Assembly (NCBI GenBank): GCA_023213395.1
Contig: CM041465.1
Coordinates: 97,285,741 to 97,349,740, forward strand
Reading direction: 5' to 3'
DNA from: Cycas panzhihuaensis
Taxonomy: Eukaryota; Cycadophyta
Length of the DNA: 64,000 nucleotides
Each line of letters starts with the position of its first letter. The first letter of the stretch is position 1. Shown here piece by piece: positions 32,011-43,389 of the stretch. A model generated the notes under the pieces. The model had not been told where the DNA came from. It saw nothing but the letters and a program-made list of their open reading frames with translations, and searched no databases. Both the position numbers and the translations under genes were made by a program.

Positions 32011-33622
32011 AATAGCCAACTCCTGTTTGGCTTAGAATTGGAGATGGGGGAAGTGTTTTTCTCCCTGTTCCTACTAAACCACTTGGCCTTACTAGGCAAT
32101 TGCCCTGCTACTCCAATCCTGAAAGATTCACGTGTCTTATGTCTTGTTTTGGTAGATTTTCTCTCCAAGATACAATCTTCCTTGAGAGGCTCCTCACTTT
32201 CCAAATACAAATCATCAACTAAGGTAAAGTGAACTAGTCCTGTTCCTCATCTAGCATGGAGGGCTCAAAGAGTTTTAAGTATTCAGCATTTACTACTGAA
32301 TATATTTGCATATAAGGTGGAAGATCAAGTTGGAAAGCATTGCCACCTACTTTTCTCAAAATCTTGAATGGTCCATACCTTATAGGTTTGAGTTTCTTAC
32401 CTTCTCCTTTTAACCTCTCCTTGCTCAAGTATAACCATACTAAATCTCCTTCTTGGAAAGTACACTCTTGCCTATGCTTGTCATGTCTTTCCTTGTACTT
32501 TTGTTGAGTCCTTAGAAGTTGATCATGTACTTCTTTGTGGACTCTGGATCTTCTCAAGTATCTTAAAGCCTTGTCATGCTCCTCCTTCTCTTTGCGGATC
32601 CTTCCTTAGCTTGCATGGAAAACTCCAAGTCAAATGGACTTTGAGGTAAGTATCCCAAACAAACTTCAAAAGATGCTTTAGAGTGTGATGCATGCATTGC
32701 TCTATTAAAAGCAAATTGTAGAAAAGCCAATGATTCATCCCAAGTCTTTGGATGCTTGGAATTGTATCCTCAATAGATGTACCAAAGTTACATTCACTAC
32801 TTGGTTTGTCCATCTTTGAGGATGGAAACTTGTACTCCTCTTCAATTTGGTATCCATGATCTCCCATAGTGACTTCCAAAATGATGAAAGGAATCGAGTG
32901 TCTCGATCTGAAATGATGGAAGAAGGCAAGCCAAAATTCTTCCATACATGCTCGAAGAATAACTCACCGCCTCTGCACTGTGATTGTCTTCTTACAAGGT
33001 ATTAGACATATCATTTTACTAAACCTATCTACAACAACAAAAAGATAATCATGTCCTTCCTAGTCATGGGAAGTTCCCCTAAAAAATCAATGGAGATACT
33101 TTCCCAAGGCCTAGTGGGAATAGGTAGTGGTGTATACAATCCTAATTTTCTAGAAGAAGGCTTAGGAGTATTACACATTACACATCCTTTTACATATTTT
33201 TTTACATCATTTTGCATTTTTGGCCATACAACATATCTTCTCAAGTTTGCTAAAGTCTTCTCTATACCAAAGTGACCAGCTACTTTAGAAGTATGGGCTT
33301 CTCTAAGCCACTTGATCTTGTCTCCTTTTGATGGAACATAGAGTGCTCCCTTTGAAAAGTAGACCATCCTTCCAAGCAAGTTGGGAAGGTCTTCCTTCGC
33401 TAGGTTCTCTAATTCTTCCTTCAAAGCTTCATCTTCATGGTACAAATCCTTGTACTCTTCATGATGCATTGGTCCCACCCGCAAACTCATAAGAGAACTA
33501 CAAACAGTAGAAGAAGAAGTGGAACAAGGTGGTCTAGATAACATATCACCAATTTTGTTATTAGATCCCTTTTTATACTTAATTATAATATTGAATTGTT
33601 GTAAATAACTCATCCACTTCAT
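32011..33622 (-). pseudogene. B2 integrase with GPF block and chromodomain-like tail
   Basis: A 197-codon frame (33622-33029) begins with the RNase H tether (KYKKGSNNKIGDMLSR) and carries the full zinc-binding set: HTSKVAGHFG and CVMC. It continues to SIDFLGELP, the first catalytic Asp. The middle (32945-32574) is split over two frames with SDRDTRFLSSFW (second Asp); the Glu codon of the Q-T-E-V-V-N block is destroyed by a one-base deletion. The C-terminal frame (32557-32234) has YGPFKILRKVGGNAFQL (GPY/F). A tail at 32210-32050 with GQLPSKAKWF looks like a degenerate chromodomain. Confidence 0.88.
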
Positions 33623-34991
33623 GTGTCTTGCTTCTTTGTAATTTACTTTGAGTTTGTAAAAATTGAAGAGGCTTATGATCGGTATGAACTACAACCTCTT
33701 TTCCGAGCAAGTATGACCTCCAATGCTTGCATGCTTGATGAAGTGCGAACATTTCTCGATCATATGTTAGGTAGTTCTTCACTTAAGGGGTGAAGACTTC
33801 CGAATGGTACGCAATAGGCTTCCCATCTTGAATAAGGACAGCTCCCATCGCATTTCCACTCGTATCAGCTTCGACTTCAAAAGGCCTTTGCAAATTTGGC
33901 ATTGCCAAAACCGGTGCTTCACAAATTTTCTTCTTTAAAAGAAGAAAGGCTTCTTCCTCCTTGGAACCCCAAGTAAACTTTCTACTAGATTTTGTCAATC
34001 CATGTAGAGGTGCTGCAACCTGTGAGAAATGAAGAATGAACTTTCTCAAGTATTGACAAGCTCCTAAAAAACTTCTCACCTCTGTGATGTTTGTTGGCCT
34101 AGGCCATTTGAGGATGGCTTGAGTCTTGAGTGGATCAATGCTCAACTTTCCTCCTCCAACCACAAAGCCTAAGAAGATCAAGTTCTCCTTGCAAAATTCA
34201 CATTTCTTCACATTAAGCTTCAAATGATGCTTAGCCATAGTCTTTAAAACTTCTTCTATGTCGCAAATGTTCCTCCCATGTGTTCTTTGAAAATCAAAAT
34301 GTCATCAAGATAGACAACAACAAAATTATCCAAGTAAGGCCTTAATATTTCATTCATTAGCCTCATGAATGTTGCAGGAGCATTACACAATCCGAAAGGC
34401 ATAACCATCCATTGAAAGAGTCCTTGCTTTGTTTTGAAGGTCGTCTTCCATGTGTCCTCCTCCTTGACCCTAACTTGGTGATAACCACTTTTTAAATCCA
34501 ATTTAGTGAAATAACAAGCATCTTTGAATTTGATCAAGCAAATCATCTATACGAGGCAAAGGGTAGCGATTTTTAATTATAATTTTATTCAAAGCATGAA
34601 AATCTATACACATTCTCCATCCTCCATCCTTCTTAGGCACCAAGACAATTGGTGACCCACAAGGTGAACATGAAGGCCTTATGACCCCTTGATCAAGCAA
34701 CTCCTCAACTTGCCTCTTTATCTCATTATTTTCTACAATGGAGTGCCTATACAAAGCAACATTAGGTAATGGTGCATCTCCTACAAGAGTGATTTCATGC
34801 TCTATCTTTCTCTTTGGTGGAAGCCCATCAACATGTTGAAATAGAATATCATACCTTGTCTTTAACTCCTCAATTTGTTGCATTTGTTTAGGTGATATAA
34901 GAAGAGTGTGAGTAGAAGGACCTTCTTCATCTCTTGGCTCTTCTTTTCTCCTTACCATTAAGATGACAAATTTACCACATGCATTGATCAT
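33579..34991 (-). pseudogene. B2 reverse transcriptase and RNase H
   Basis: Consecutive frames at 34991-34503, 34546-34256, 34238-33783 and 33782-33579 cover the whole region with few breaks. Landmarks: KYDILF-type start, [76 protein letters not shown] (active site intact), KKCEFC, SFLGACQYLRKFI, then RNase H with VEADTSGNAMGAVL, YDREMFALHQ and HTDHKPLQFL. Frame breaks near 34520 and 34245 and a TAA at 33783 stop translation. It is the best preserved polymerase in the window. Confidence 0.93.
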
Positions 34992-35396
34992 CCTTTTGCT
35001 TGAGTAGCTGAAATTAATGCTATCTTATCCAAGTGCTTCTTTGTGGCCTTTATGATGAAGCCCTTGTTATCCTTCATCAATCGATACTTTCTCTCCCTTC
35101 GATAGAAGAGTGCATCTCGATCCCACAAGTAGGGACTTCCAAGCACAACATGGCATACATCCAGTGGCACCACATCACATATTACCTCATCAACAAAATC
35201 ATTAGTGATGGAAAATTTAAGTGTATATTGCTTTGATATTTGCATTTCCACATCTTTATGGATCCAACCAAGAGGATATGGATGAGGGTGAGGAGTAGTT
35301 ACCAAACCAATGCTCTTTACCAAACTTTCTGAGATCAAATTCTTTTGGCTTCCGGATCTATAATGGCACCAATCATACTATTTCCCACTTGAAGCT
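34988..35396 (-). pseudogene. B2 aspartic protease
   Basis: The active-site segment near 35365 reads AIIDP and then, one base out of frame, GSQKNLISE. A single-base loss therefore lies exactly in the catalytic D-x-G-S codons. The rest is open (35338-34988): ESLVKSIGL, VICDVVPLDVCHVVLGSPYLWDRD. It would have processed Gag-Pol. Confidence 0.82.
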
Positions 35397-36557
35397 TCAA
35401 GTGAAATAGTTCCTCCCTTGTAGCATCATCTTCATAATTTGTAAGTAGAGTGACCTTCTCTTCTTCTCCTTCACTTTGAATCTCCAGAAAGTAGTGGTTT
35501 GGGTTTTTCGTTGTTTGTTAATTCGATATGGTTGATATGCTTCAGCTTTAGTTGGATGCAACTTCCAACACTTTGCTATAATATGACCACTAATATCACA
35601 ATGCTCACAATAGTTAGAACTTTTAACAAAATTAGTTCTTTTCTTCTTTCCTTCTTGCCTTTTTGATGAGTGCAATTTAGGATTCTTTTCATACTTATTA
35701 GAAGTAAAAGTAGAATCTTTATACATGAATGTAGATTTCTTACTTTTACTTTCTATTGCCATAGCCATCCTACTTGCTTCTCCAATGGATTGAACCTTAA
35801 AAGCCTTAGTTCCTTCCTTATGTATTCATGTAATCCTCTAATGAATTTCATAAGAGTGATATGTTCATCCATATTAATACCAAGTAGCATGCCATGCCTA
35901 AAAAATAAAGAAGTATAGTCTTGGACACTTACACCTCTCCCTTGGCGTAAATATTGCCAAGTGACCCATTGGTCTTCCTCATGACCTATGGGGTAGAATT
36001 GCTTCTTTATTATTTTCTTAAAATCCCTCCATGAAAAAGAAGATACATCATGAGTCTTCAAAAATGCATTCCACCATGTCAATGCATGTTTACGCATCTT
36101 GAGCCTAGCAAATGAAAGCTTTTGAGCATTACTATAAGCATAGATTGTGAAGTAGGTTTCAAGTTGATCCAACCAATGGTCCAACTTTTCAAAGATTTAC
36201 CTCTCCATCATAAGTTGGAATATCCAACTTTGCCTCCACCTTGAAGGGTTGATGAGATGAAGTACCCTTGCTTTCTTCAAAAGAGTGCTTTAAGGTCTCC
36301 TCCTCTTCCTCTTCATGGTCATGGTCATATGTGGATCCTCCTTCAAATTCCTTCTCTTTGCCTTTTCCTTTGACTAGAGGTAGAAGGTGGGTCATCATTT
36401 GCATCAAGGCTTCGACGTTCTTCTCAAGCCTTTCAAATCTAATTTCTCCATCTTCTTTTTCAGCCATGGTGATTGGATTCTTTCTTTGTCTTCTTGGTGA
36501 TTGCAACACAAGAAAGTCTTCACCTTTCTCTTTGTATCCTTTCCTTGTTTGTACCAT
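35397..36557 (-). pseudogene. B2 gag (capsid and zinc knuckle)
   Basis: ATG at 36557 opens MVQTRKGYKEKGEDF and an acidic N-terminal part (EEEEEET) to 36189. After a one-base shift the capsid block follows (36184-35753) with LDQLETYFTIYAYS, ARLKMRKHALTWWNAFL, KKQFYPI and YIRKELR. A further frame (35768-35397) holds the CCHC knuckle CEHCDISGHIIAKC in a Lys-rich stretch. Only two frame changes break it, fitting the younger age of B2. Confidence 0.9.
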
Positions 36558-36583
36558 TCAAGTCCCTACAACAAAGATCAGAG

Positions 36584-36595
36584 GCTCTGATACCA
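36584..36595 (-). promoter_or_regulatory. B2 primer binding site (tRNA-iMet)
   Basis: TGGTATCAGAGC on the - strand, five bases from the LTR-derived sequence at 36601. Same primer as B1. Confidence 0.95.
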
Positions 36596-36600
36596 AAATA

Positions 36601-36727
36601 TGATCCCAAAAGAGCTTAGTTTGGTGAAGAAATCAATTATCAATCTTTCCTCCTTGAGATCCTGGGAGTTAGTGTAGAAAGCTCAATAACATAAAAACAA
36701 CAATGAGCCCATGAAAGGAAAATTCTA
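36601..36727 (-). repeat. B2 residual U5 piece of the 5' LTR
   Basis: About 127 bp matching the first 127 bp of 30936-31990 in the same orientation, then a three-base TCA link and a switch to inverted LTR. In two places (ACAACAATG, AATAACAT) it matches the inverted LTR better than the left one. Confidence 0.93.
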
Positions 36728-36730
36728 TCA

Positions 36731-37786
36731 TGATCCAGGAGGATCTACCATATGTTTACAGGATGCGGAAAATGCTAGGCATTGGCATAACTAAAAGAGA
36801 TATGGCCAAATGGTATCAAAATTATATGAAATTTTGTTTAAAGGGATAAGACACATCTCACTAGATGTGTACAAAAGGTGGGGTTCAGAAAATATCATTT
36901 GATTAGAGTTCAAGCCTTGTATTTGCATAAAAATTAATCCCACAGTTAGCAGAAAAAAAATAGAAAATATATATTTTGATTATATGAATAGAAACATGGC
37001 CAAATGGCATCCAAATGAGCTAAAATTTTGAGGAAGTGGAGGATACATGTGTTCCTATACGTGTACAAAATTTGAGCTGAATTGGAGTCTGTTAAGGTTA
37101 GTTACAAGCTACAACTTTTAAGAATTGTATGAAGGCCACTTGGACAGCAGAAAAATAGCAAATACATATTATTATTAAATAAATAAAAATGCAGTCAAAT
37201 GACATCCAAATGAGCTAAAAATTTGAGGAAGCTGAGGGGACATACGTTCCTATATGTGTACCAAATTTGAGACAAATTGGAGCACGTTAAGATCTGTTAA
37301 AAATTGTAACTTTTTAAGAATTGTATGAAGGCCACTTGGACAACATGCATTTTGGTGGTTAGTGGTTATACTTGCATGATTACCACTTGTTAAACATGAA
37401 ATTCAGGTTTATTTCTATAAATTGAGCCCTTATACAGGTTGGAGAGGTGGTTCTTGGAGACTTGACTTGGGAAGCATCCTTGGAGAAGCATTTGGAGGGT
37501 TGGAATCCCCCTTATGGTATAATTGTAACATTTATTCCTTGTAATTTTACCATTCTTTTTCTAGTTGATTTCTCCACCATTAAATGGAGATTTTCATGGT
37601 TTAATAAAAGTATTACTCCTCATACTTTTGGATCAATGTCAAGTATAATTGATTTGGTGTAGAATTTTCCTTTCATGGGCTCATTGTTGTTTTGATGTTA
37701 TTGAGCTTTCTACACTAACTCCCAGGATCTCAAGGAGGAAAGATTGATAATTGATTTCTTCACCAAACTAAGCTCTTTTGGGATCA
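36731..37786 (+). repeat. B2 complete LTR in inverted orientation
   Basis: Reads TGATCCAGGAGG ... TTTTGGGATCA on the + strand, the reverse complement of 30936-31990 over its full length (1,056 bp). It contains a + strand TATA-like CTATAAATTG near 37416 and the same LTR frame as the left copy (37447-37662), only three residues different. Confidence 0.95.
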
Positions 37787-37791
37787 CCACC
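37787..37791. repeat. Target site duplication, right copy (B2)
   Basis: CCACC immediately after the inverted LTR, identical to 30931-30935, followed by ACCATCTCG of unit 2. Confidence 0.92.
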
Positions 37792-37957
37792 ACCATCTCG
37801 TTATCCCAGTCATGCCAGCTATCTTTGTTCCTCAATCTAATGGCTAGATCTCCTGCTGCATGTCTATAAAGTTAAGTAGCACTCTATTATATAAAAGAAA
37901 GGACTATAGATTAATTGCAATCCCATGAAAATGAACTTTGTTTCTACCTTCCTTCCT

Positions 37958-37968
37958 TTATATATATA
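37958..37968 (+). promoter_or_regulatory. TATA box of unit 2 aRNH gene
   Basis: TTTATATATAT, same place and spacing to the ATG (38005) as in the other units. Confidence 0.6.
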
Positions 37969-38004
37969 GAGGCCTCGAGGGGCATCTCCTCCTTTCCTCT
38001 TACT

Positions 38005-38958
38005 ATGATAGCCCTCATGACCATCTCTCTATGCTTATTACTTTTTCCTTATGGGTCTGTCCCTCATTTTATCTCTATGGCCTTTGTTTCAAGCCTCTTT
38101 GGCACATTTATGATGACCCCTTTAGCCTCTCATAGACCCCTTCTATCTTGATTTTTGCACCACTCCAAAACATACTTATGTTTGTACTCATTTGGCTTAG
38201 TTTGCCACCCGAGATCTATTTTTTCTACCTGTTCAAGCCTTTGGAGCTCCTAAAGGAAGCACCTCTCTGATTTTAGACCTTACCTTGGTCCTTTTAGTGA
38301 TCTTTGGGGCCCTAAAGGGGCTCTTTCCACTACCATTTCCTTCCTTTCAATCAAGTCAATCTCCTCACCCTTGGATAGCCTCTTTTTAAGACTCTCCTAT
38401 CCTTCATGATCCTTAGTCATAGCCTTTTGAGTATTTTACAGTCCTCTCACTACCTCCTGTTTATTCCCTTTACTCGTCAACCTTGTCATCGTTGTTCTTC
38501 CCTCGCTGCTCGATAGAAACTCTCATCTTCTCACTATGTCACTGCTTATCTTCACTGATGGGGAAAGTTGTGGTAGTCTAGGCCCTTTTGTTACCATGTG
38601 GGTCCTCTGTGACCCCTCTAGATATGACTATATTCATTCTAGAGTCTTCTTCCCTAAGGCCACCAATAACAAAGCTGAATATATAACTATTATTGAAGCC
38701 CTTACTGATGTACTCCGTTTCCACCATGGTCCTATCATCCTGCTCTAGGACTATGAAGTTGTTGTGTCACATCTTACCTAGGTTTACCAGGTATGTTACC
38801 CATACTTGAGAGCCCTTGCCTCAACCACTAGGTCCCTCTTATCTCACTTCTCTTTTGTAGACATCCATCATATTCCCTGAGACCAAAACATTAACGTAGA
38901 CAACCTCGTCTCTCATATCATCGAGCATCATCTTCCTCTCCTTGATGATCCCCCTTGA
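38005..38958 (+). pseudogene. Unit 2 second RNase H (aRNH) gene
   Basis: Same length and frame as unit 1. The RNase H core is at 38536 onward: LLIFTDGE (Asp 8 of this frame), ATNNKAEY (Glu 48), a TAG at 38746 shared by all units, then DYEVVVSHLT, and HIP-DQNINVDNLVSHIIEHHL where the Arg/Gln codon is TGA. The B2 insertion lies about 0.2 kb upstream of its ATG and has cut it off from the PMD gene and most of the shared promoter zone. Confidence 0.8.
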
Positions 38959-40150
38959 GGAACCTATTAAGTGGCCCAACATCCTCATTCTGGGTTCATC
39001 CCATCCTCCATCTTATGATCTATTTGTACCTCTAAAATCTAGCTACTAACGAGGTTAAACTATAGTGACCATCAGGTTTGTTCTCTTCACTCTATCCTTT
39101 GTAGCACCCCTGGCACAAAGTTCCTCATCATTCTAACTTTTATATGTACATGACTTTCATTCATAGCATTTGGTCAACCATGTTCATGATTGTCACCACT
39201 GACCATCTTGCATCTATGTGATGGAGGCATCCCCTTATCCACCTTCTCCCTCATTAGACTTTAGAGTGATGTATATTCAACCCTTATTCCATCTTGCTCT
39301 TCTCCCTGTCCATGTGTTCTGCCACTGCACTTGCCACTACCCTTGGTTGATGACACTGCTATATTTATTGTATATTACTAACTTTTATGTTGCCAGTGTT
39401 CACCATCGCACCACACTTCCAAGCAGTAAGGCTCTGCTGTGAAGGGGACAGTGTTTCTTGGCTACTGGGAATGGATATAGGTGACTTAACTTAGGTAAGT
39501 TTAGGTATGCTTCTATCTTTCTTTATGTTAGTTTTAAAAATGGTTAATTGAGGTTTATCATGTACATTGCATCTTGATTGATTAATTGTACGATTGCTCT
39601 ATATCGCTTGCCTATTCATATTGTATTTTAACACTTTTTAGCTTAATATGACCAGGGATACACATCCCATGGTACTCCACAACCCTCTGCCAGGTCTCCA
39701 TAATGTCCCCAAGCACTTCTGGCTCCCACAACCCATTTTGCATTGCTTCTTGGTGTGACACAACCCCTAACACCCCATTCAGTTCTGGTTATCACCCTTA
39801 TGAGCCGTTTGTCTTTTTTTGGAACCCTTGACCATTATTTCCTACCTGTTGTGGTCCCTCTAGGTCCTATGACTCCTCCTTACCATCTTATCTATACATC
39901 ATGATCTCTTGGGGTCTAAGACCCCCTTTTTTGGGAGCTTCTAGGCTCCCCCCTTTATCTTTTTCCTTAATTTTGGCTGCATCGCTATAAACTCTATACT
40001 ACCACTACAAATTTCTTGATACTGTGAAGTTTTCTCTAGTGTGATTATTCATAACTCCTTTTTTATTTGGCCATAGCTAATTTTATATTAAATGCAAAAT
40101 TGCCACATGGCCATAGGCTTTTTCCCACCTAGAATTACACCTAAGGGGGG
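38959..40150. other. Unit 2 stretch between aRNH gene and LTR-like sequence
   Basis: Counterpart of 24091-25287 with the same donor-like AGGTAAGTTTAGG (near 39493) and G-run before the LTR-like part. No domain seen. Confidence 0.45.
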
Positions 40151-41861
40151 TATAACTAAACTTGGATAAAATCAAGCCAAATGATCAAAGATTATGGTGG
40201 CTAGTGACCTATAGTGGCAAGTGGGAGAAATCACCCGCAAGGGACATCCATGCATTGGAACGTAGGTTTGGGACCTACAAATGGTGCATAAACGCCTTTG
40301 AGGTAACTCTTCTCGATTTGGAGTTGCAAGCAGATGAGGGATCTCCTTGGTTTCCTGAGTAACCATGAAAGGGGGCACTCTCATCCTTAGATGGCCAAAG
40401 AAGGGAGGAAAAAAGAGAGCGAGGGAATGGCTCCTCATGTAGAAGGAGTATGAAAGGAATGACTTTTAATAGGAAAAGGGAAAAGGCACTCACATGCAGG
40501 TTGTCAAGAGACTAGCTAGTTCCACGGGTTAGATGTTGACCCAAAGGCCAAGCTAAGGAATTTAAGCAAGAGAGGAGAGGAAAGTAAGCAAATGGCCTTG
40601 AGAGGGGGTGCCCTTAAGGTGCCAAACCTAGGAGGATCTTAGGAATGGCAAAATAATGAAAGAGACTATTCTTATGTTTGTGTTTGTTTAGTGCAAGGTA
40701 AAGAGATGGAACGTGGAGGTATGGTGTATATAGCAATATTGGATCCTTATACTAAAATAAATTACTTTTTAAAGCAATAAACTAGTATAAAGCTCTCTCT
40801 CTCATTTACCTATACATATAACCTCTCTCTCTTTATCTTTTGAATGTAAGAAAAGGAGATCATAAAAGATTACTATATGGCACAAATCACATTCAAAGGA
40901 TGAAAGGTTGCTAGATGATAATGCAACAAGATGGGAGAGATATAGGCATGCAAATACATAGGTTTCCACTACATGTGCTTTATAAGGAAACAAGCAAACA
41001 AGTGAAGTGTGAGAGACCTATGCTAATTCCTTTTCTTTTCCTTTTTCACCAAATGATGTTCAATTGAGGGGAAGAGAGTAAGAAAGGAAAGCTAGAAAAA
41101 GAGATTCATATCTAGAGTACAGTGGCCAAAGTAGCACCACCCTTACTATACTTATGATCCTAGTTCTTCTCCAACCATGGATGGCATAATAAAAAGAGTG
41201 CCGGTGAAGAAGGGGACTTCCTTACCTTCCCTCGAAATCAAAAGAAAAAGAAATTTAGCACAAAGAAATGTAAAGACAACTACACATCTAATTTACAACT
41301 TTAAAAGCAAAAGAAGGAAACCATTGGAAGGAGGGGAACATACCTAGGATAGAGTTCTCTTTTCTCTCTAAACACAAGAAGGAAACCTGGAACCAAATGA
41401 GGTTTGCCCTTTCAGAAGGGTTTCCAAGCATATACGGGGTGGATATATAATATGGAAAGTGATGTGATACAACTATCTTAGTTAAAAGAAAATATGTTTG
41501 CCACCAATATCACTCTTTATATTTTGTATGTTATTTAGCACATAATGCGAAAAAATGGGGAAAGAGAGAGAAGGAGGGTGGCTAGCCTCGGAATAGCTAA
41601 CCCTCCAAATCATAGGTGCTCCACACTACCCCTAAGTACTAAGATGAGAGAAAAGACAAGTGTAACACACTTTTGAAATGCAAGCAAAGAAATGGCAAAC
41701 AATATTACAAATATTGTCAAAGTTTCAAAATCTATAACATGCAACTTTTATAAGTTTTATAAGGCTCAACCCAAGTGGAAAAAGGAGGTACGGAGTGGGG
41801 GTTGAAACCCCACTCATGTAGGATCTACTAGGCTAGTAGTAAGTGCAGTAATGGGCTATGG
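40151..41861. repeat. Unit 2 LTR-like sequence, 5' 1.7 kb
   Basis: Same extent as in unit 1, cut by the junction at GGGCTATGG. The short frames at 40438-40172 and 40493-40275 are counterparts of those in other units. Confidence 0.6.
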
Positions 41862-42484
41862 ATGAACATTATGAGAGATTTAAGATATCTCATAAACATT
41901 CCTTCCCCTATTACCCATAGGCTAATGGCCAAATAGAATCTTTTAACAAAACCCTCATAAATATCCAAAAGAAAACTGTAGCCTAATCTTAAAAGGATTG
42001 GGATCTTCAACTTCCTTCTGTCCTTTAGGTATATGGCACTTCTATCTGCATAGCTACAGGGATGACTCTATTCTCGCTTGTGTATAGAACTGAGGTGCTC
42101 CTCCTATTGGAATTTGAAATCTTATCATTACGAGTTTTCCTTAGGGGTCTTGTTGATAAGGAGTCCTATCATCAGGCCCACCTCTTAGACCTCAAAACCC
42201 TAGACAAGAAATGATTGATTGCATATCAAATGAATCTTGCCTATAAAGCTAGGGCATGAAAGATATATGACAAATTCTTTCACCTATATCCCTTATATCT
42301 CAAGGACCACATCCTTAAGTTGGAATATCTCCATCACTGCTTGTCCAAATTTGGACCTAAATGGGTTGGCCCTTTTAACATTTTTGAAAGCCTTGATAAT
42401 GACACCTACAGGATTACAACTCTAGAGTGTCTCAAGTTTTAGAAAGCCAATAATTGTAAGTTCCTTAAGAAATTCTATATGTAA
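41862..42484 (+). pseudogene. Unit 3 integrase 3' part
   Basis: Covers the Glu block and the C-terminal KFGPKWVGPF region as in unit 2, but with a TGA in the KARAW block and a final TAA like units 1 and 4. The TAG before A-N-G is present. Confidence 0.8.
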
Positions 42485-43389
42485 CTATCCCTACTTCTCA
42501 GTACACTAGGCATATTGATGCCTCTCCTCTCACTTCGAAATGAGCCTAAACTACCACCCTAAACATGTCTCCATTCCTTCTAACCATAGGTGGAGTGGTG
42601 ACTTAGGGTAGATTTCTTATCCTTACAATTCCTCCTATGGTATCTTTTGTTTCCCTCCTATGAGAAACCCTTCATCCTAGTCAAACGTACACACTTTCAT
42701 TGCTCTTGAGCTCAAAAATGCATCTCAACTAGGACTGCATGTTTGAGTACCCATAATCTCTCCTCGTCGGTACTTCCTTTGCATATATGTTATGCTCCTT
42801 CAAAGGATGTGCATGGCCCTCTATCTCTTAGCCTCATATGTGTCTATCACCTGCACTCATAGTGGTCATGTATGCCCACTACGATTGTGGTCCTGCATGA
42901 AATATTGTATAGGCACCACCCAAATAATCTAATAACAAAAACTATATAATAATCAACTTAAATCATCATGATGTATAGCCCCCCATACATCCATGTCTAC
43001 ACATACATAAATATATAAACAAATAAATAATAAATACAACATCATAACACCATTATCATGGATCGAATGGGGTGTCAATGAGCCCCAGTCTATATATATA
43101 ATGAATCATATCATACAAAATAATATAGTACATTATCCTAGTAAAGCTAGAATCCTTGCAAGGAGGAGTATAATTATATATTAATATATGGTGACTCCCT
43201 AGAAATTTGATGCTTTCTCGATCAAAATTAATCCTACATCCCGCTTCTCGGTGTCCTTACTCTTAGGGGGTATTATCTCCTGGCTGGTGTTACCCCTCCC
43301 TAGGAGACCACATGCCTCCTAGGCTCCTCTTCTACCACAATAAGCTCCCTACCTCACTCCCCTCATCTCAAGGCCTCCTTAAGATCATC
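42485..43389. other. Unit 3 spacer
   Basis: Counterpart of 19601-20479. AT-rich zone at 42930-43200, no domain. Confidence 0.45.

Larger units (their letters stand above)
30936..37786 (-). mobile_element. Element B2: chromovirus-like element with inverted 5' LTR
   Basis: A 6,851-bp insertion in unit 2. On the - strand: PBS at 36595-36584, gag, protease, RT, RNase H, integrase, PPT and a normal 3' LTR (31990-30936). Beyond the PBS there is only about 127 bp of U5, and then a complete LTR in the opposite orientation (36731-37786). Both outer ends are therefore U5 ends, and both are flanked by CCACC. The two complete LTRs differ little, so B2 is younger than B1. It belongs to the same family group as B1 (same PBS, same domain order, similar proteins). 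Confidence 0.95.
26994..41861 (+). repeat. Tandem array unit 2 (8,012 bp plus B2 insertion)
   Basis: Starts with ATGAACATTATGAGAG directly after GGGCTATGG and ends at the next identical joint. Without B2 (6,851 bp) and one 5-bp target copy the unit is 8,012 bp, close to the 8,016 and 8,018 of its neighbours. B2 separates the PMD gene from the aRNH gene. Only this unit carries B2, so the array existed first. Confidence 0.93.

Noticed and set aside
30936-37786. B2 as an endogenous pararetrovirus
   Set aside because: RT-RNase H is followed by an integrase with zinc finger and GPF block, with LTRs, PPT and a 5-bp target duplication; no movement or coat protein.
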